In this document: piece by piece, positions 1 through 11,730 of the stretch | How the letters are laid out: every line of letters starts with the position of its first letter | Position numbering within the stretch: the first letter of the stretch is position 1 | From: Maylandia zebra | Taxonomy: Eukaryota > Chordata > Actinopteri > Cichliformes > Cichlidae | NCBI RefSeq assembly: GCF_041146795.1 | Contig: NC_135187.1 | Coordinates: 20,740,556 to 20,804,555, forward strand | Length of the DNA: 64,000 nt | Reading direction: 5' to 3' | Translations under genes and position numbers: made by a program | The notes under the pieces: model-generated | Told to the model about the DNA's origin: nothing | The model's database searches: none | What the model saw: only the letters and a program-made list of their open reading frames with translations

Positions 1-30
1 ATATGTAATGTATGACTGTGTCTGAGGTAC

Positions 31-1290
31 TTATTCAAGTGCTAATGTTGGCTGTCCTAACTTGTGGTAAGTAAACATTAGCTTTTGTTTTCTCATTCTG
101 AAAGGATACTTTTTCACACTGACAGGTGACTGGTCAGTGTCCTCTTGGTCACTGCACTCCATCTCAAGCTGGTGCGTCTGCTCTGTGTCTTTATTGTTCT
201 CTTGTGCCTCTGTATCCTTGTCATGCTGGTCGCGTTGGTGTTCTATATCGTTCACACCCAGATTCTCTTCTTCGCAATCCTCCTGGTGTTCCATGTCATT
301 GTCATCACAGAGATCCTCCCTACTGCCTGCTCCACTTTCTGCATTGAACTCTGGTGCTTCTGTCCACCAGGACTGTCTACCACGTTCCCCTTGTTCCGTT
401 GACAGTCCTCTGATTGCTCTCCATTCATCTTCATCCTCTGAACTGTCCTCTTGCTCATGCCGCTCATGTCTGTCCTTGTTGTTTTTCTGTTTTTGCTTTC
501 CCAGTTCTGCATGTGAGTTGACTTTTTCGACTGGCAAGAAGTCACACGGCAGCAGGAGGTTCCTGTGGACGACTCTGACACGTCCCTTGCCATTTTCTGG
601 CTTAATTTCATATACTGGGCTCTCCTTATGTTTCCTTTGTGTCACCTGAAACACCTGGTCCTCCCAGAGGGATCTCAGTTTCCCTGGTCCTCCCTTCTCA
701 CCAAAATTCCGGACCAGTACTCTGCACCCTGGGTACAGCTCTGCGCCATGTGTTTTTCTGTCATAGAGCACTTTCCCCCGTCGACTCTCCTTACAGGCTG
801 TCGCTGAGGCCAGTTTGTAAGCGTCCTGCATGCGAATCTTCCACTTCTCAGCATAGTCTTGATGAGAAGGGCTTTGGTCATTAGCTGTGAGACCAAAAAT
901 CATATCAATGGGGAGTCTGGGGTTTCTCCCAAACAAGAGGAAATAAGGTGCATATCCAGTAGCCTCGCTGCGCGTACAGTTGTACGCATGGACCACCTTT
1001 GTCAGGGATGCCTTCCAGTCTGCTTTTGCTCCCTCTGGAAGGTTCCGAAGCATGGCCAGCAGTGTCCTATTGAACCTTTCTACCTGACCATTTCCCTGGG
1101 GGTGGTATGGTGTGGTTCTGGATCCCTTGACTCCACTGTATCCCTCCAGCTTGGCAAAGAGTTTGTTTTCGAACTCTCTTCCCTGGTCATGATGGAGCCA
1201 TGTGGGAAAACCAAACTTCAACACGAAGTCTCCAAATATTTTTTCTGCCGCTGTTTTGGCACTTTTATCTCTGCAGGGATAAGCCTGAGC
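31..1290 (-). pseudogene. pol: Gypsy integrase, C-terminal half
   Basis: This continues the integrase core after the TGA: HHDQGREFEN carries the second catalytic Asp and PQGNGQVERFNR carries the catalytic Glu. GYAPYFLLFGRNPRLPID follows, then a C-terminal domain (GPGKLRSLWEDQVFQV, VVHRNLLLPCDFLP). The last 150 or so residues are very acidic and Gln-rich with no recognised fold, as in several fish Gypsy elements. The stop codon is at 31-33. The 3' LTR would lie further left. Confidence 0.87.
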
Positions 1291-2494
1291 AAATCATGTA
1301 AAGTGGTCCATGGCCACGAGGATATACTCATACCCTCCCTTACATTTCTCCAAATGTAGAAAATCAATGGAGACCAGCTCAAACGGGTACGTTGTAGTGA
1401 TATTGATCAGTGGGGCTCTGGTGGGCTTGTGGGGACGCTTGTTTTTTAGACAGCTACACACCTGTGTTATGTAGTGCTCCACGTCCTTCTGCATGTGAGG
1501 CCAGTAAAAGCGATCCCGAATGAGGGCCAAAACTCTCTCCACCCCCAAGTGACCCATGTCTTCATGTAGTTCTTTATAAATGAGCGAATGGAACTTCTTA
1601 GGCAGGAGTAGCTGTGTTCGGCTCAGTGTTTTCCTGTACAGTAAACCATCCTTATCAAGGTGCAGTTTCTGTTTTTCCCTTGCCAGGGCAGCGATCTCCT
1701 TGTTGCATGCCTGTTTTCTGCCTTTTGGCCACCGATTAGAGATGACATACTTCAGGACTTCCCCGATCACAGGATCCTCTTTTTGTGCATCTCTTAAGTT
1801 TGCCTTAGGGATTTCCAGACCTGACATCCCTACCTCCTCACTTTGCTCTGCTACCACAGTTGAGATGTTTAACGGGCAGAGCCAGGGTTCACTTCCCTGC
1901 AGCTGAACAGCCAGAGCCTGAGTCACGCTGTTTAGGACCTCAGGTGTCACTGCTTCTGTACACGTTTGTATGTAGTGTTCCATATCCAAGGGCATTCGTG
2001 AGAGACCATCTGCATCCCTGTTAGCTCTACCAGGTCGATACTTGATGGAGAACTGGAAGTCAGCGAGTTCAGCCACCCATCTGTGTGTGGTTGCATTCAG
2101 TTTTACCGTTGTCAGCACATATGTGAGGGGGTTATTGTCAGTGTAGACAATGAAGGGTGGTGAATAGTAGAGATAATCTCTAAACCTCTCACATATGGCC
2201 CACTTCAGGGCAAGAAATTCCAGCTTCCCTGAATGGAGGTGGTAGTTCTTCTCTGGGGCAGTAAGGGTCCTAGACCCATATGCAATAACCACTAGCTTCC
2301 CATTTTGTCTTTGGTAAAGCACAGCTCCAAGTCCCTCCTGTGATGCATCACAGTGTAAGATGAATGGTTGCTCGAAGTCAGGATAACCTAAAACGGGGGG
2401 CTGAATGAGGAAGTTGACGAGCTGACAGACCTGATGATGCTCAGCTGACCATGCCACTGGGTGAGAGGATGGTAGCTGACCCCCTTGATCATCT
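1291..2494 (-). pseudogene. pol: Gypsy RNase H and N-terminal half of integrase
   Basis: RNase H motifs are seen in order: LHCDASQEGLGAVLYQ (first Asp), YGSRTLTAPEKNYHLHSGKLE, FIVYTDNNPLTYV and RWVAELADF. The integrase zinc-binding region follows (ELHEDMGHLGVERV, then FYWPHMQKDVEHY and a Cys pair). The catalytic core opens with LVSIDFLHLE, carrying the first catalytic Asp. A TGA near 1294 ends it after MDHFT. The integrase frame resumes directly on the other side, so this is a point nonsense change rather than a deletion. Confidence 0.88.
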
Positions 2495-2622
2495 CACTTC
2501 CGGCGCCCCCCGTGTGCGGCAGCCTGTTACAGCAGCTCTGCTCATTCTGAGTTTCTTTCTTTCTTATCTTTTTTCTCGTAATTTTTTTATAATTAACGTA
2601 TTAGTAATTAGACTCTGCAACC

Positions 2623-4215
2623 ATGTTCTACCGTTTTGTGCTAGTCCTGGTCGTTTTTCTCAGTTTATTTCTACTTTTTTCACCCGTGTCTGGGGACCCA
2701 GAGCAGAGATCCTTTGTTTACAGTAAGGATCAGCTGTTAGCGCTGCGTCCTGCAGCGGTACTGCCGGCGGACAGACCCGATATTCCCAGCGAGCTGAGGA
2801 GGAAAAGACGGGGGTGTCGTGCTGGGAAGGAGCGCCGTCGCCCGAGAAGGAGATGTTATCGACCATCTCTTCCTTCTGTAATTATTGGAAACGTAAGATC
2901 TTTGCCCAATAAGATGGATGAGCTCATGTCGCTAACCTGGTCACAGAGGGAGTACCGGCAATGTAGCATCATGATGCTAACAGAGTCGTGGCTAACATCG
3001 CTAACTCCGGACACAAGCGTGACACTACCGGGATTCCAGCTGCTGCGAGCGGACAGGACCAGAGACAGCGGTAAGAGGAAAGGAGGGGGACTGGCAGTTT
3101 TTGTGAACGACAGATGGTGTAACCCTGGGCACATCACTGTAAAAGAGCAACTCTGCAGCAGAGACATTGAGCTGTTAGCCGTTAGCATGCGTCCGTACTA
3201 CCTGCCCCGGGAGTTCTCGCATGTTATCGCGATAACAGCGTATGTCCCCCCCTCGGCCAACGCGGATGCAGCCTGTGACTCTCTCCACTCTGTGGTCAGC
3301 AGACTGCAAACACAATCACCGAGAGCCCTTCTCATAATATCAGGGCACTTCAATCATGCCTCACTGGACTCCACACTGCCCACCTTCACCCAGTATGTGA
3401 CCTGCCCAACCAGAGTCAATAAAACACTGGACTTACTGTATGCCAATGCAGAAGAGGCATACAGTTCATCACCTCTCCCTCCCCTGGGCAGATCTGATCA
3501 CAACCTGGTGCACCTTGTCCCTGTGTATGAGCCCTTAGTGCGCAGGGAGCCACCAGCCACCCGCACAGTACAGAGATGGTCAGAGGAGAGCGAGGAGGCT
3601 CTTAAGGATTGTTTTGAGTCGACTGTGTGGGAGGTGATTTGTGATGACCACGGAGAGGACATCGACAGCCTTACTACATGCATTACTGACTATATAAACT
3701 TCTGTGTGGATAACACTGTACCTACCAGGACTGTACGGTGTTTCTCCAACAACAAACCTTGGATTACCCCAGAAATTAAAACCGTCCTCAAGCAGAAGAG
3801 GAGGGCCTTCAAATCCAGAGACAAAGAGGAGTTGAAAAGGGTGCAGAGAGAGCTGAGGGGACTGATATGGAATGGGAAGGAGAGCTACAGGCAGAAGATG
3901 GAGAACCAGCTTCAACAAAACAGTGAAGTCTGGAGAGGCCTCAGAACCATCTCGGGCCACAAACAGCAGAACTCTCTGCCTGGGAGGGATGTGAGATGGG
4001 CAAATGAACTGAATCATTTCTTCAACAGATTTGATTCAGCCATGAGGCAGTCTGCAACATCGGCTGCACTCACCCACCCCCACTGCTGCTGTTCCACCTC
4101 AGACACTTCACACCTCCTCTATTCACCCTGCTCACTCCCCCCCACCCCCAACTGCAGCATCCAATACACACTCAACACAAGGCTCCAGCCTGTCTCTCTC
4201 AACCACCCAGGTTAG
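2623..4215 (+). pseudogene. LINE endonuclease part of the ORF (530 codons)
   Basis: A hydrophobic start and an Arg-rich stretch (about residues 55-85) precede an AP-type endonuclease: VIIGNVRSLPNKM, MLTESWLT and GRSDHNLVHL. The usual GDFNH motif reads GHFNH at about residue 242 (codon at 3346), so a catalytic Asp is replaced by His and the enzyme is probably inactive. The frame runs into a low-complexity Pro/Ser/Cys region and stops at 4215. The RT part continues in another frame, so a frameshift lies near 4190-4205. Confidence 0.8.
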
Positions 4216-5590
4216 GAGGGAACTGAGGAGGATTAATGGCAAGAAGGCAGCGGGTCCAGATGGCATCAGCTCGAGGGTCGTCAGGTCCTGCGCGGACCAA
4301 CTGTGTGGGGTGATGGAGCACCTCTTCAACCTGAGCCTGAGGTTGGGAAGAGTCCCACAGCTCTGGAAAACCTCCTGTGTTGTACCAGTGCCAAAGACTT
4401 CACGCCCCAAGGACCTCAACAGCTACAGGCCGGTGGCTCTGACATCCCACCTGATGAAGACCCTGGAGCGGTTGGTCCTGGCTCAGCTTCGGCGCCTAAT
4501 AAGCTCATCACTGGACCCACTTCAGTTTGCCTACCAGCCTGGCATTGGAGCGGATGATGCCGTCATTCACCTCCTACATCGTTCCCTCGCTCACCTGGAG
4601 ACCGCTGGAAGCACTGTGAGAATCATGTTCTTTGATTTCTCCAGTGCCTTCAACACTATTCTTCCCTCGGTTCTAAAGGACAAGCTGGTGAACTCTGGAG
4701 TGGACCATCACCTCACTACCTGGATCCTGGACTACCTCACTGACCGACCACAGTATGTGAGGACTCAGGGCTGTGTGTCGGACAGGGTCGTCTGCAGTAC
4801 GGGGGCCCCACAGGGAACGGTTCTGGCTCCGTTCCTCTTCACCATCTACACTGCAGACTTCTCCCACAATTCCACCCAGTGCTTCCTGCAGAAGTTCTCT
4901 GATGACTCTGCAATAGTCGGCCTCATCACTGATGGGGACGACAAGGAGTACAGAGGTCTGACCCAAGACTTTGTGGACTGGTGCCAGCTGAACTACCTCC
5001 AGATCAACGCCAGTAAAACCAAGGAACTGGTGGTAGACTTCCGCAGGCACAAGCATTCTCCACTGCAACCACTGAACATCCAAGGTATGGACATTGAGGC
5101 TGTGGACAGCTACAGGTACCTTGGTGTTCATCGGAACAATAGACTGGACTGGACTCATAACTCAGACGCCCTCTACAGGAAAGGGCAGAGCAGGCTGTAC
5201 CTGCTGCGGAGACTCAGGTCGTTTGGAGTGGAGGGCCCACTCCTGAAGACCTTCTATGACTCTGTTGTGGCTTCTGCTATCTTTTATGGCGTGGTCTGCT
5301 GGGGCGGCAGCATCTCTGCTGGGGACAGGAAGAGACTGAACAGGGTGATCCGAAGGGCCAGCTCTGTTCTAGGATGCCCTCTGGACCCAGTGGAGGTGGT
5401 GAGTGACAGGAGAACGGCGGCTAAGCTGTCATCCCTGATGGACAACATCTCCCACCCCATGCAGCAGACTGTGACAGCACTGAGCAGCTCCTTCAGTGGG
5501 AGACTGCGGCACCCACGGTGTGGGACGGAGAGATTTCGCAGGTCTTTCCTCCCCACTGCTGTCAGACTCCATAATAAAGACTTTAACTGA
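4202..5590 (+). pseudogene. LINE reverse transcriptase part
   Basis: The frame becomes recognisable near 4230 with KKAAGPDGI. It continues through NSYRPVALTSHLMKTLERLV, PLQFAYQPGIGADDAV, FFDFSSAFNTI and GAPQGTVLAPFLF. The catalytic box is FSDD (KFSDDSAIVGL, about residue 197 from the ATG at 4310). NASKTKELVVDFRR and YRYLGV follow. The C-terminal region ends SFLPTAVRLHNKDFN before a TGA at 5588. Apart from the upstream frameshift this half is uninterrupted. It is non-LTR RT of the Jockey/CR1/L2 type. Confidence 0.87.
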
Positions 5591-5893
5591 TCAAGCACAC
5601 ACATCCATACATATGCAATAATACTAAGTGCAATAATCCTTTCTGTCATCGTTGTATTTTTACTCAGTTGTATATAGTATTTGTATTTGTATTCTATTTT
5701 TATCTTATTGTATATTTATTTTATTTTATTCTACTGTATATAGTATTTTATTCTATTCTGTACAGTTGTGTACTGTATTTATTCTTATTGTATTCTAATT
5801 TTTGCCTCATAACTTTTGCACTGTCCACTCCTGCTGTGACAAAACAAATTTCCCACGTGTGGGACTAATAAAGGTTATCTTATCTTATCTTAT

Positions 5894-6685
5894 CTTCTTT
5901 GTCTTTTTGTTGTGTTTTGACTTCCTGTCTCTCCCTTCCCCTGGCTTTTCTGAAGAGAGCAGGTCATAGAGTGGCTTTGCAATGCGCGAAAAGTTAGGAA
6001 TATAGTTGCGATAGTATGAGATGAATCCCAACAGCTTCCTCACTTCCCCAATGGTGGTGGGGTTCCTTTGTTTTAAGGCTTGGACAGGCGCAATGTCAGC
6101 GGGGTCCATGGTGTGACCATCTTGAGTTACCAACCTCCCCAGGAATCTCACCTGATTTTTGAACAGTTCACATTTCCTGGGTGTTAATTTCACTCCATGG
6201 CTCTGATAACGCTGCAGGACCTGCTTTAGATCATTTAAGTGGTCCTCAAATGTTTTTGAATGAACAAGGTTGTCATCCAAGTAAGGCAGACATGTGTCGT
6301 CCCGCAGCCCTGCAAGGCATTCTTCCATCAACCTCTGAAACTCTGCCGGTGCAGACGACAGCCCAAAAGGGATTCTTACCCATTCATACAATCCCCAGGG
6401 TGTGATGAATGCAGTGAGAGGGCGACTTGACTCTTCCAGGAAGCCCTGGTGATAAGCCTTCCCTTGGTCTAAGACCGAGAACCAGGAGCTTCCTTTCAAT
6501 GTGTTGAGCATATCCTGTATGCGTGGTATGGGATGGCGGTCAGGGATTGACTTCATATTTAGCTCCCTATAGTCACAGCACAAGCGGAGGCTGCCATCTT
6601 TTTTTCGCACACATACGATGGAGCTGGAGTAGGAGGATTTTGATTTCTTTATCCACCCTCTATTCAGCAAGTCTTCCAAATATTC
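5894..6685 (-). pseudogene. pol: Gypsy reverse transcriptase domain
   Basis: The palm and finger motifs are clear: [43 protein letters not shown] and the catalytic YLDD box ([11 protein letters not shown]). [15 protein letters not shown] marks the connection to RNase H. The domain is close to full length for a Gypsy RT. Its left end is the junction with the inserted LINE, after the Lys-rich stretch near 5893, so it is separated from its RNase H by 3.4 kb of foreign DNA. Confidence 0.9.
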
Positions 6686-8134
6686 TTATACTTCTTTATG
6701 AAGTGGCTTAGGCACTGATGTATATGTTCGGCGAACAGGTGTGGGGTCGCTGAGGCGGATCTTAAGCTGCAGTGAGGGGATATTGCCAACATCCTGTTCA
6801 TCACGAGCAAAGGCATTACTCTCCTCCCTTAATAGCTGCCTGATCTTCAGCTGCTGTGCCGGAGAGAGATGGTCGAGGGGAACTGGGGGGTCCCATACAC
6901 CTTCACTGTTGCTTCTTGTTCTGTTTTCCTGTTCCCCAATTTGGCTAGCTGGAGGTGCAGCTGTTGCTTCTACAGTAAGTCTTGTTGTTCCCAACTGTTC
7001 TATTTCCACTGCCACTGTGTTAGCTGGGTAAATAGTTCGGACCCTCTGAGTTTGTCCCAAAACAGTTCTCGGAGGCAGTATGATCTCATAAGCTTTGGTA
7101 TTAGTGACTGGGAGGCTAATATGGGACCAGCTGCCTTGCTGTAAATGGGCAACGCACGCTTGCACCTCCAATCCCTCTGGCATCTGAGGGTAGGGGCTGG
7201 GCTCGAACAGGACATCCTGACCTGCTGGGAGTGGGCCTGCTCTCACACTACACTTGACCACTCTTGTCTGACCGGGTGGGATACTCATTAATTCTCTCCC
7301 AGTTTTCACTCTGCCCTCACCTAGCCCATCGTCTCCACTCTTCATCACCTTTATAAAGACCTCAGCTTTCTTACAGTCAATGGAGAATGCTGTGCTAACA
7401 GCTTCTGTTACAGGACGAGGTGGCTCTATTCCCCTCTCTAGCATGTATTCAATCACGTTGAAGCCAATTATTGGCTCCTCCGCCACCCCATCTTCCTGAG
7501 CTACTAATACTGGCACGAGAAGCTCTAACTGCGCAGCCTCTTCTGTGGGCAACCTGAATTTGATTTCAACCCACCCGAAAAATGGGATTGGTGTCTGGTT
7601 TACTGCCCTCCCATCTAATATACCAGGCCCAATGATTTCAGTTAAACTCCTAACTTTGAGGTGTGGGATGTTCTGTTGTCTCCATTTTTCATTTATGAGA
7701 CAAACCTGTGATCCTGTGTCCCACAACGCTGTGGTTTTTACTCCCTCAAGCAGGCAGGTGATCATGTGCTTCCTCCCAATAAGATTGAGGAGCTGGGCTC
7801 TTCGCTTTGGGGAGAGGAGGCTGACGGAGACCGCTTCATCCCTCTTATCTTGTGTGGCGGCTGCTACTTTTGTCTCCAAATGTTTTATACTGTCTGTCAA
7901 GAGTTTGTGAACATCTTGTTGTTGCTCACCTTGGTTTAGTAGCTGAAAAGAGGGTGACGGGCGTGGGTTCACCGTGCTAGCTGACATACCAATCTGCTCT
8001 GCCCTGTCTGGAAGTTTTCTCCGGGTGCGGCATCCCCTTGACAAATGCCCACTTTGTCCACATTTGAAGCAGTGGTCGCAGTTTTCTCCTCTATTGCTGT
8101 CCTGACAATCCCTGCAGCCACGTTTGAGACTTAG
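6686..8134 (-). pseudogene. pol: Gypsy zinc knuckle and retropepsin-like protease, ended by an in-frame stop
   Basis: The frame lies -1 relative to gag. It begins in the gag tail with a CCHC knuckle (C-x2-C-x4-H-x4-C, CFKCGQSGHLSRGC, about 8080-8030). A linker follows, then an aspartic protease active site, LWDTGSQ, about 110 codons from base 8044. A beta-rich domain and the N-terminal edge of the RT region (SVPKPLHKEV) come after. A TAA near 6686 cuts it from the RT, which continues in the same frame. No canonical slippery heptamer is visible in the short overlap with gag, so the frame change may be an indel rather than programmed. Confidence 0.8.
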
Positions 8135-9432
8135 GCGGTGTGAGGGAGAAGGTCGGTGCGACTCACAAATAACTCCTTTATTTCAGCTATTTCCCCTTTT
8201 AGTTGATTGATGATATCAAACAGCTCAGTTTCCTTGCGTGTCACTGTTGCTGGTGCTTTAGCAGCTTTACCTTTTGTCGAGGTGGAGAATGGCTGGTCTT
8301 GCCCACCCACTGCACCAACTGCTGCCTCTTGCACTGACTGTGCCTCTGCTTTTATCTCTCTTACTTTCATTTCTCGGGTGGTCTTTCTGAATTTTTGTTG
8401 CCTCTCCCACTCAAGGCTGGCCGCTTCATTTGTCTTTGCAATCAGCACATCGTCAGTGACTGCTGGATCATCCAGGTAGGGTTTGATCTGGTATTTCACA
8501 TTGTCGCTAATCAGACCTGTGCCAACGGCTCGCAGAAACTTTTTCTGAATCAGTTCAACACTGTATTGTTCATCTGTCCCTGGCTCCCTTGATGATGCTA
8601 GGAGTCTTTCTTTCAGCTCGATTGCCCTAAATAGAAAGTTCTGTGGGGACACACTACTTCCTTGAGTGATATTTATCAGACGATGATAGAGGTCAGTAGA
8701 ACTATCCTCCTTGTAGTGTCCCCTCAGTATGGTACGAAGCTGCATGAGGGTGAGGTCTGTTTTAATCTCCAACATATCACGGAGACTTAGGCCTGGGCTT
8801 ATGGCCCTAACAACAGCTTCAATAATTTCAGCTTCGCTGTGATTCTTTTTAAGTCCCATTTCGATTTGATGAATCAGGTTGGAGTATGACAGTTTGTCTT
8901 TCTGACCCCGTTCCCCAATTTGGCCACTGATTCTAAATTCCCTGCGTATAGTCACTTCAGGGGGCTGTGTTGCTGGTGAAGCAGGTAACGGTGATGGACG
9001 AGTAGGTAGCTGTGCAGCCAGACCCTGACTAGTTTCTTGGGAGGCCATTCTGTCTGTCAGTCTTGCCATTTCTTCCTCTAACCTTTTTGTTGAGGTTTGA
9101 AAACTTAGTTGCAATGCTGCATATTGTTCTTGTAGACTGGCCAATGCAACCGCATCCCTACTGATACTCTCTTCACGTTCCTGTGCAGGGTCATCTCTTT
9201 CCTTTAGTTCTTTAACAGTTTTAATTAATCTGTCCAGGAATGTGTGTGCTACTTCCTCTTCCTCCACTTCAATAATTGTTTCAACTGCTTCACTTATTGT
9301 TCTGATCAGCGTGTGCTTCTTTGTCTGTTTTCCGATTGAGATTTTAGCTTGTAAACACACTTCTTGTAGTTGGTCTGACCTTAACTGCAGCAAGCTCTCA
9401 CTTAGCTGGTCTTGCAGTTGCTCCAACTCCAT
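8131..9432 (-). CDS. gag: Gypsy gag-like capsid protein (433 aa)
   Basis: This is the first open frame after the LTR and it starts at the first ATG. The N-terminal third is charged and helical (Leu/Gln/Glu rich, probably coiled coil, residues about 1-60 and 100-135). A Pro/Thr-rich linker comes next, then a helical capsid-like region. The frame stops at 8131, before any zinc knuckle. The CCHC motif typical of the nucleocapsid is found just downstream in the -1 frame. Gag forms the cytoplasmic particle that packages element RNA. The frame is intact, but the element as a whole is not functional. Confidence 0.8.
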   Translation of the reverse strand: MELEQLQDQLSESLLQLRSDQLQEVCLQAKISIGKQTKKHTLIRTISEAVETIIEVEEEEVAHTFLDRLIKTVKELKERDDPAQEREESISRDAVALASLQEQYAALQLSFQTSTKRLEEEMARLTDRMASQETSQGLAAQLPTRPSPLPASPATQPPEVTIRREFRISGQIGERGQKDKLSYSNLIHQIEMGLKKNHSEAEIIEAVVRAISPGLSLRDMLEIKTDLTLMQLRTILRGHYKEDSSTDLYHRLINITQGSSVSPQNFLFRAIELKERLLASSREPGTDEQYSVELIQKKFLRAVGTGLISDNVKYQIKPYLDDPAVTDDVLIAKTNEAASLEWERQQKFRKTTREMKVREIKAEAQSVQEAAVGAVGGQDQPFSTSTKGKAAKAPATVTRKETELFDIINQLKGEIAEIKELFVSRTDLLPHTA

Positions 9433-9483
9433 ACTGTGTGTGACGATTCTGTAATCTCACACTGCTTCTCAGTAGCACCGCTG

Positions 9484-9506
9484 ATCCCACCGCTGCCACC
9501 AAATTT
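9484..9506 (-). other. Gypsy primer-binding site and leader start
   Basis: The minus-strand bases just after the LTR read TTTGGTGGCAGCGGTGGG, the position and style of an LTR-element primer-binding site. The matching tRNA was not identified. The gag ATG follows about 50-75 bases downstream. Confidence 0.55.
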
Positions 9507-10729
9507 TGTTGCACACTTGGATTAAAATGAACTGAAACCAGTGTGGCTTTGTGAGTTCGCCTTTACTGCATCTGCAAATATATACATGGACATAGCACAA
9601 CGTTACACACTTTTGCAGTCTCACACAACTCTTATAGGCGCACTGCCTTATGGGTAGTGGCTGGCTTATTTACTCCCGCTAGAGCTGCTCATTTTAGGGG
9701 ATACTCCCTCTTGTGGTGTAATGGAGGAATAACTACGCTTCCTGCACTATGTCATTTTTGGAGACTGGGGCACACATTATTTTACCACAATCAAAGAAAA
9801 TACAGATTTGAACAATCAGACCATTTAACTAACTATAATATTGTCACTAAAGATTATGGGGGGTGTCTTGTTTTGTCCACAATGTCTTTCTTGTCCTTAT
9901 GTGGTGGATCATAAATTTGATTCGTTTTGAAGTTGTACATCTCTGTTCCTTACATTTCATGTCATGCCCTTATTAATGTTTTATTTGTTGCTTTGAATGT
10001 TTTCGAATAGAATATGCAGTGGGAATATAGAGGGAGATAAGCAGTGAAAGTTTTGCCTGGGTTGATTGTGCGTCGATCCATTGTTAATGCCTCAGGGCTC
10101 CAGTAGGTGGGTTCGCGCGCTTCCTCCTTCACTCAATACAGACGAGTGAGAGTGAGAGCTGCGTGTCTGTGCCGTTCTTTCACCTCTCCTCACTATTTCC
10201 CCTGTTTAAGGTAACTGTCATGCACAAATCTGTATAAATGTGTGTTACTGTTGATTATTACATTGTTATCATTGTTCATTGTAGTGAAAGATGTGAATTG
10301 CGGACTATTTTGCTGAGAAGTTCCAGTTAATCTCTGTTGCTGCGTATGCTAGTTTTCGCTATTACTCCGCCATATTGTGTGAAGATTTTTCTGTTACTAT
10401 CTGTATAAGTTAACTACTGAAAGACATGCAGTACTTAAAGTATTATTTCATTGCTGTGGAAAGTTAGTGACTGTGTCAGCTAACATGTGCGAGTTAAAAA
10501 TATGTTTTTGTCTAATGCTACAGTTCATGTTATCTAAAGTATTCTCATCAGCTAATGCAGCGAACAATAGTGACTTAGTTTGGATACAGTTGTCCTGAGA
10601 CTGAGTGCATCCATAAGAATATTGTTTTGGTTGTATTGCTTCTGAAACTCAATACAGACGAGTGAGAGCTGCGTGTCTGTGCCGTTCTTTCACCTCTCCT
10701 CACTATTTCCCCTGTTTAAGGGCACAACA
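9507..10729 (-). repeat. 5' LTR of the Gypsy element
   Basis: On the minus strand it starts TGTTGTGCCC and ends GTGTGCAACA, giving the TG...CA ends and the short inverted termini TGTTG/CAACA expected of an LTR. It directly abuts the primer-binding region and gag leader. Length is about 1223 bp. Near its 5' side it holds two direct copies of a segment of about 75-80 bp (10132-10211 and 10648-10721), so the LTR has an internal duplication. The partner LTR is outside the window, so the boundary rests on the termini only. Confidence 0.75.
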
Positions 10730-11730
10730 CTTACACGAAACGTAACTTTAACCTCAGCCAAACCGATTTGCTCAGTTGTAAATAAAACAGCGAAGTAAAC
10801 GTGACCCGACAGACAGAACCTGAGTGAATGAAGTCCAGCGTTTAACCACTGAGAGCTAAAACTCAGCTGAGGTTTCAAAGCTGTGTGCCGGTGATTGGAC
10901 ATCAGCCGCTGATGAAGCTGTTCGCCTATAAAGTGCTCTGTAAGGAAACAAGCTCCAGCAGCTCTGCGCTCGGGGAAAACACTATATTTACTTATCTTGT
11001 GCAGAAAAATGCGCTGACATTGCATTATATCGAGCACCGGCTGCCCAGTTAAACTGTGACTATCACCAGGTAACGTAGGCGTGTTTCTTGAATTAGCAGC
11101 AGGTGTTAAACAGCTGACAGATGAAGAGGAGGATGCATGCAGGTAAACTGAGGGTCTGTTGAGCTGATCGCTGGTTTCGTGAGAAAAATGTCAGCTCGTT
11201 CTTTATGTTACAGAAGCACAGAGACACAAGACCAGGCGGAAAGAGACGATCGTTCGGTGAAAATGAGAATCTGCGAATGCAACATGTGGAACACGGAGAG
11301 TGGAATATGTAAACAAACCGGTTAACGTAACCCCCTGGGTGCACTCTGCATGCTAACTGTTAGCAGAGCTAGTGAAATCTCTGAAAACATCTAAGCACTT
11401 TTGCAAACATGTTCTATGTTGACAACCTGACCAGACATACGTCGCGACATTCGCGGCTAAAACACTGTTAAAAGTGTAGCTGGTGACAGAAAAACGGGGT
11501 ATTTTAAAACTACACCACCACCATTGCTGCCTGTGATTTGATCGGCATTCTGGGATACCTGGCTGCCCCAAGTCTACACAAGCAATCGATTATCTAGGAT
11601 CGACCTGTTTTGACTTACTTTGCACGGCAACCAATCAAATGTTAGAGAAGCTGCATGGGCAGCGTTAACCCCGCCCCCTGAGTTTGATGGATGAGGCTGA
11701 CAGATAAAATTATTTCATGATGAGAGCCAA
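10730..11730. other. Non-coding stretch, no gene recognised
   Basis: This is the flank beyond the Gypsy LTR. It is more GC-rich than its surroundings, with short open frames on the minus strand only (up to 115 codons). None shows a recognisable domain or codon signal. No repeat family was recognised. Confidence 0.5.

Larger units (their letters stand above)
2495..5893 (+). mobile_element. LINE (CR1/L2/Rex1-like group), near full length, inserted in the Gypsy element
   Basis: It runs on the plus strand against the Gypsy. It has a 5' leader, an endonuclease frame, a reverse-transcriptase frame, an AT-rich 3' UTR and a 3' tail of TTATC repeats (about 5875-5893). The RNase H side of the Gypsy stops near 2494 and the RT side resumes near 5894. 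A clear target duplication was not resolved because the tail is repetitive. A fragment with the same tail type starts at 63305. Confidence 0.88.
1..10729 (-). mobile_element. Ty3/Gypsy LTR retrotransposon, defective, interrupted by a LINE
   Basis: Read on the minus strand the order is LTR (9507-10729), primer-binding region, gag (9432-8131), zinc knuckle and protease, RT, RNase H, integrase. This domain order defines the Ty3/Gypsy group. The 3' LTR should lie left of base 1 and is not in the window. The element is dead. There are in-frame stops between protease and RT (near 6686) and inside the integrase core (near 1294), and a 3.4-kb LINE separates RT from RNase H. Domains are otherwise well preserved, so the insertion is not very old. 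Many plus-strand open frames here are antisense shadows. Confidence 0.93.

Noticed and set aside
126..899. Several plus-strand open frames (for example 137-649)
   Set aside because: They lie antisense to the Gypsy integrase tail and have no domains of their own.
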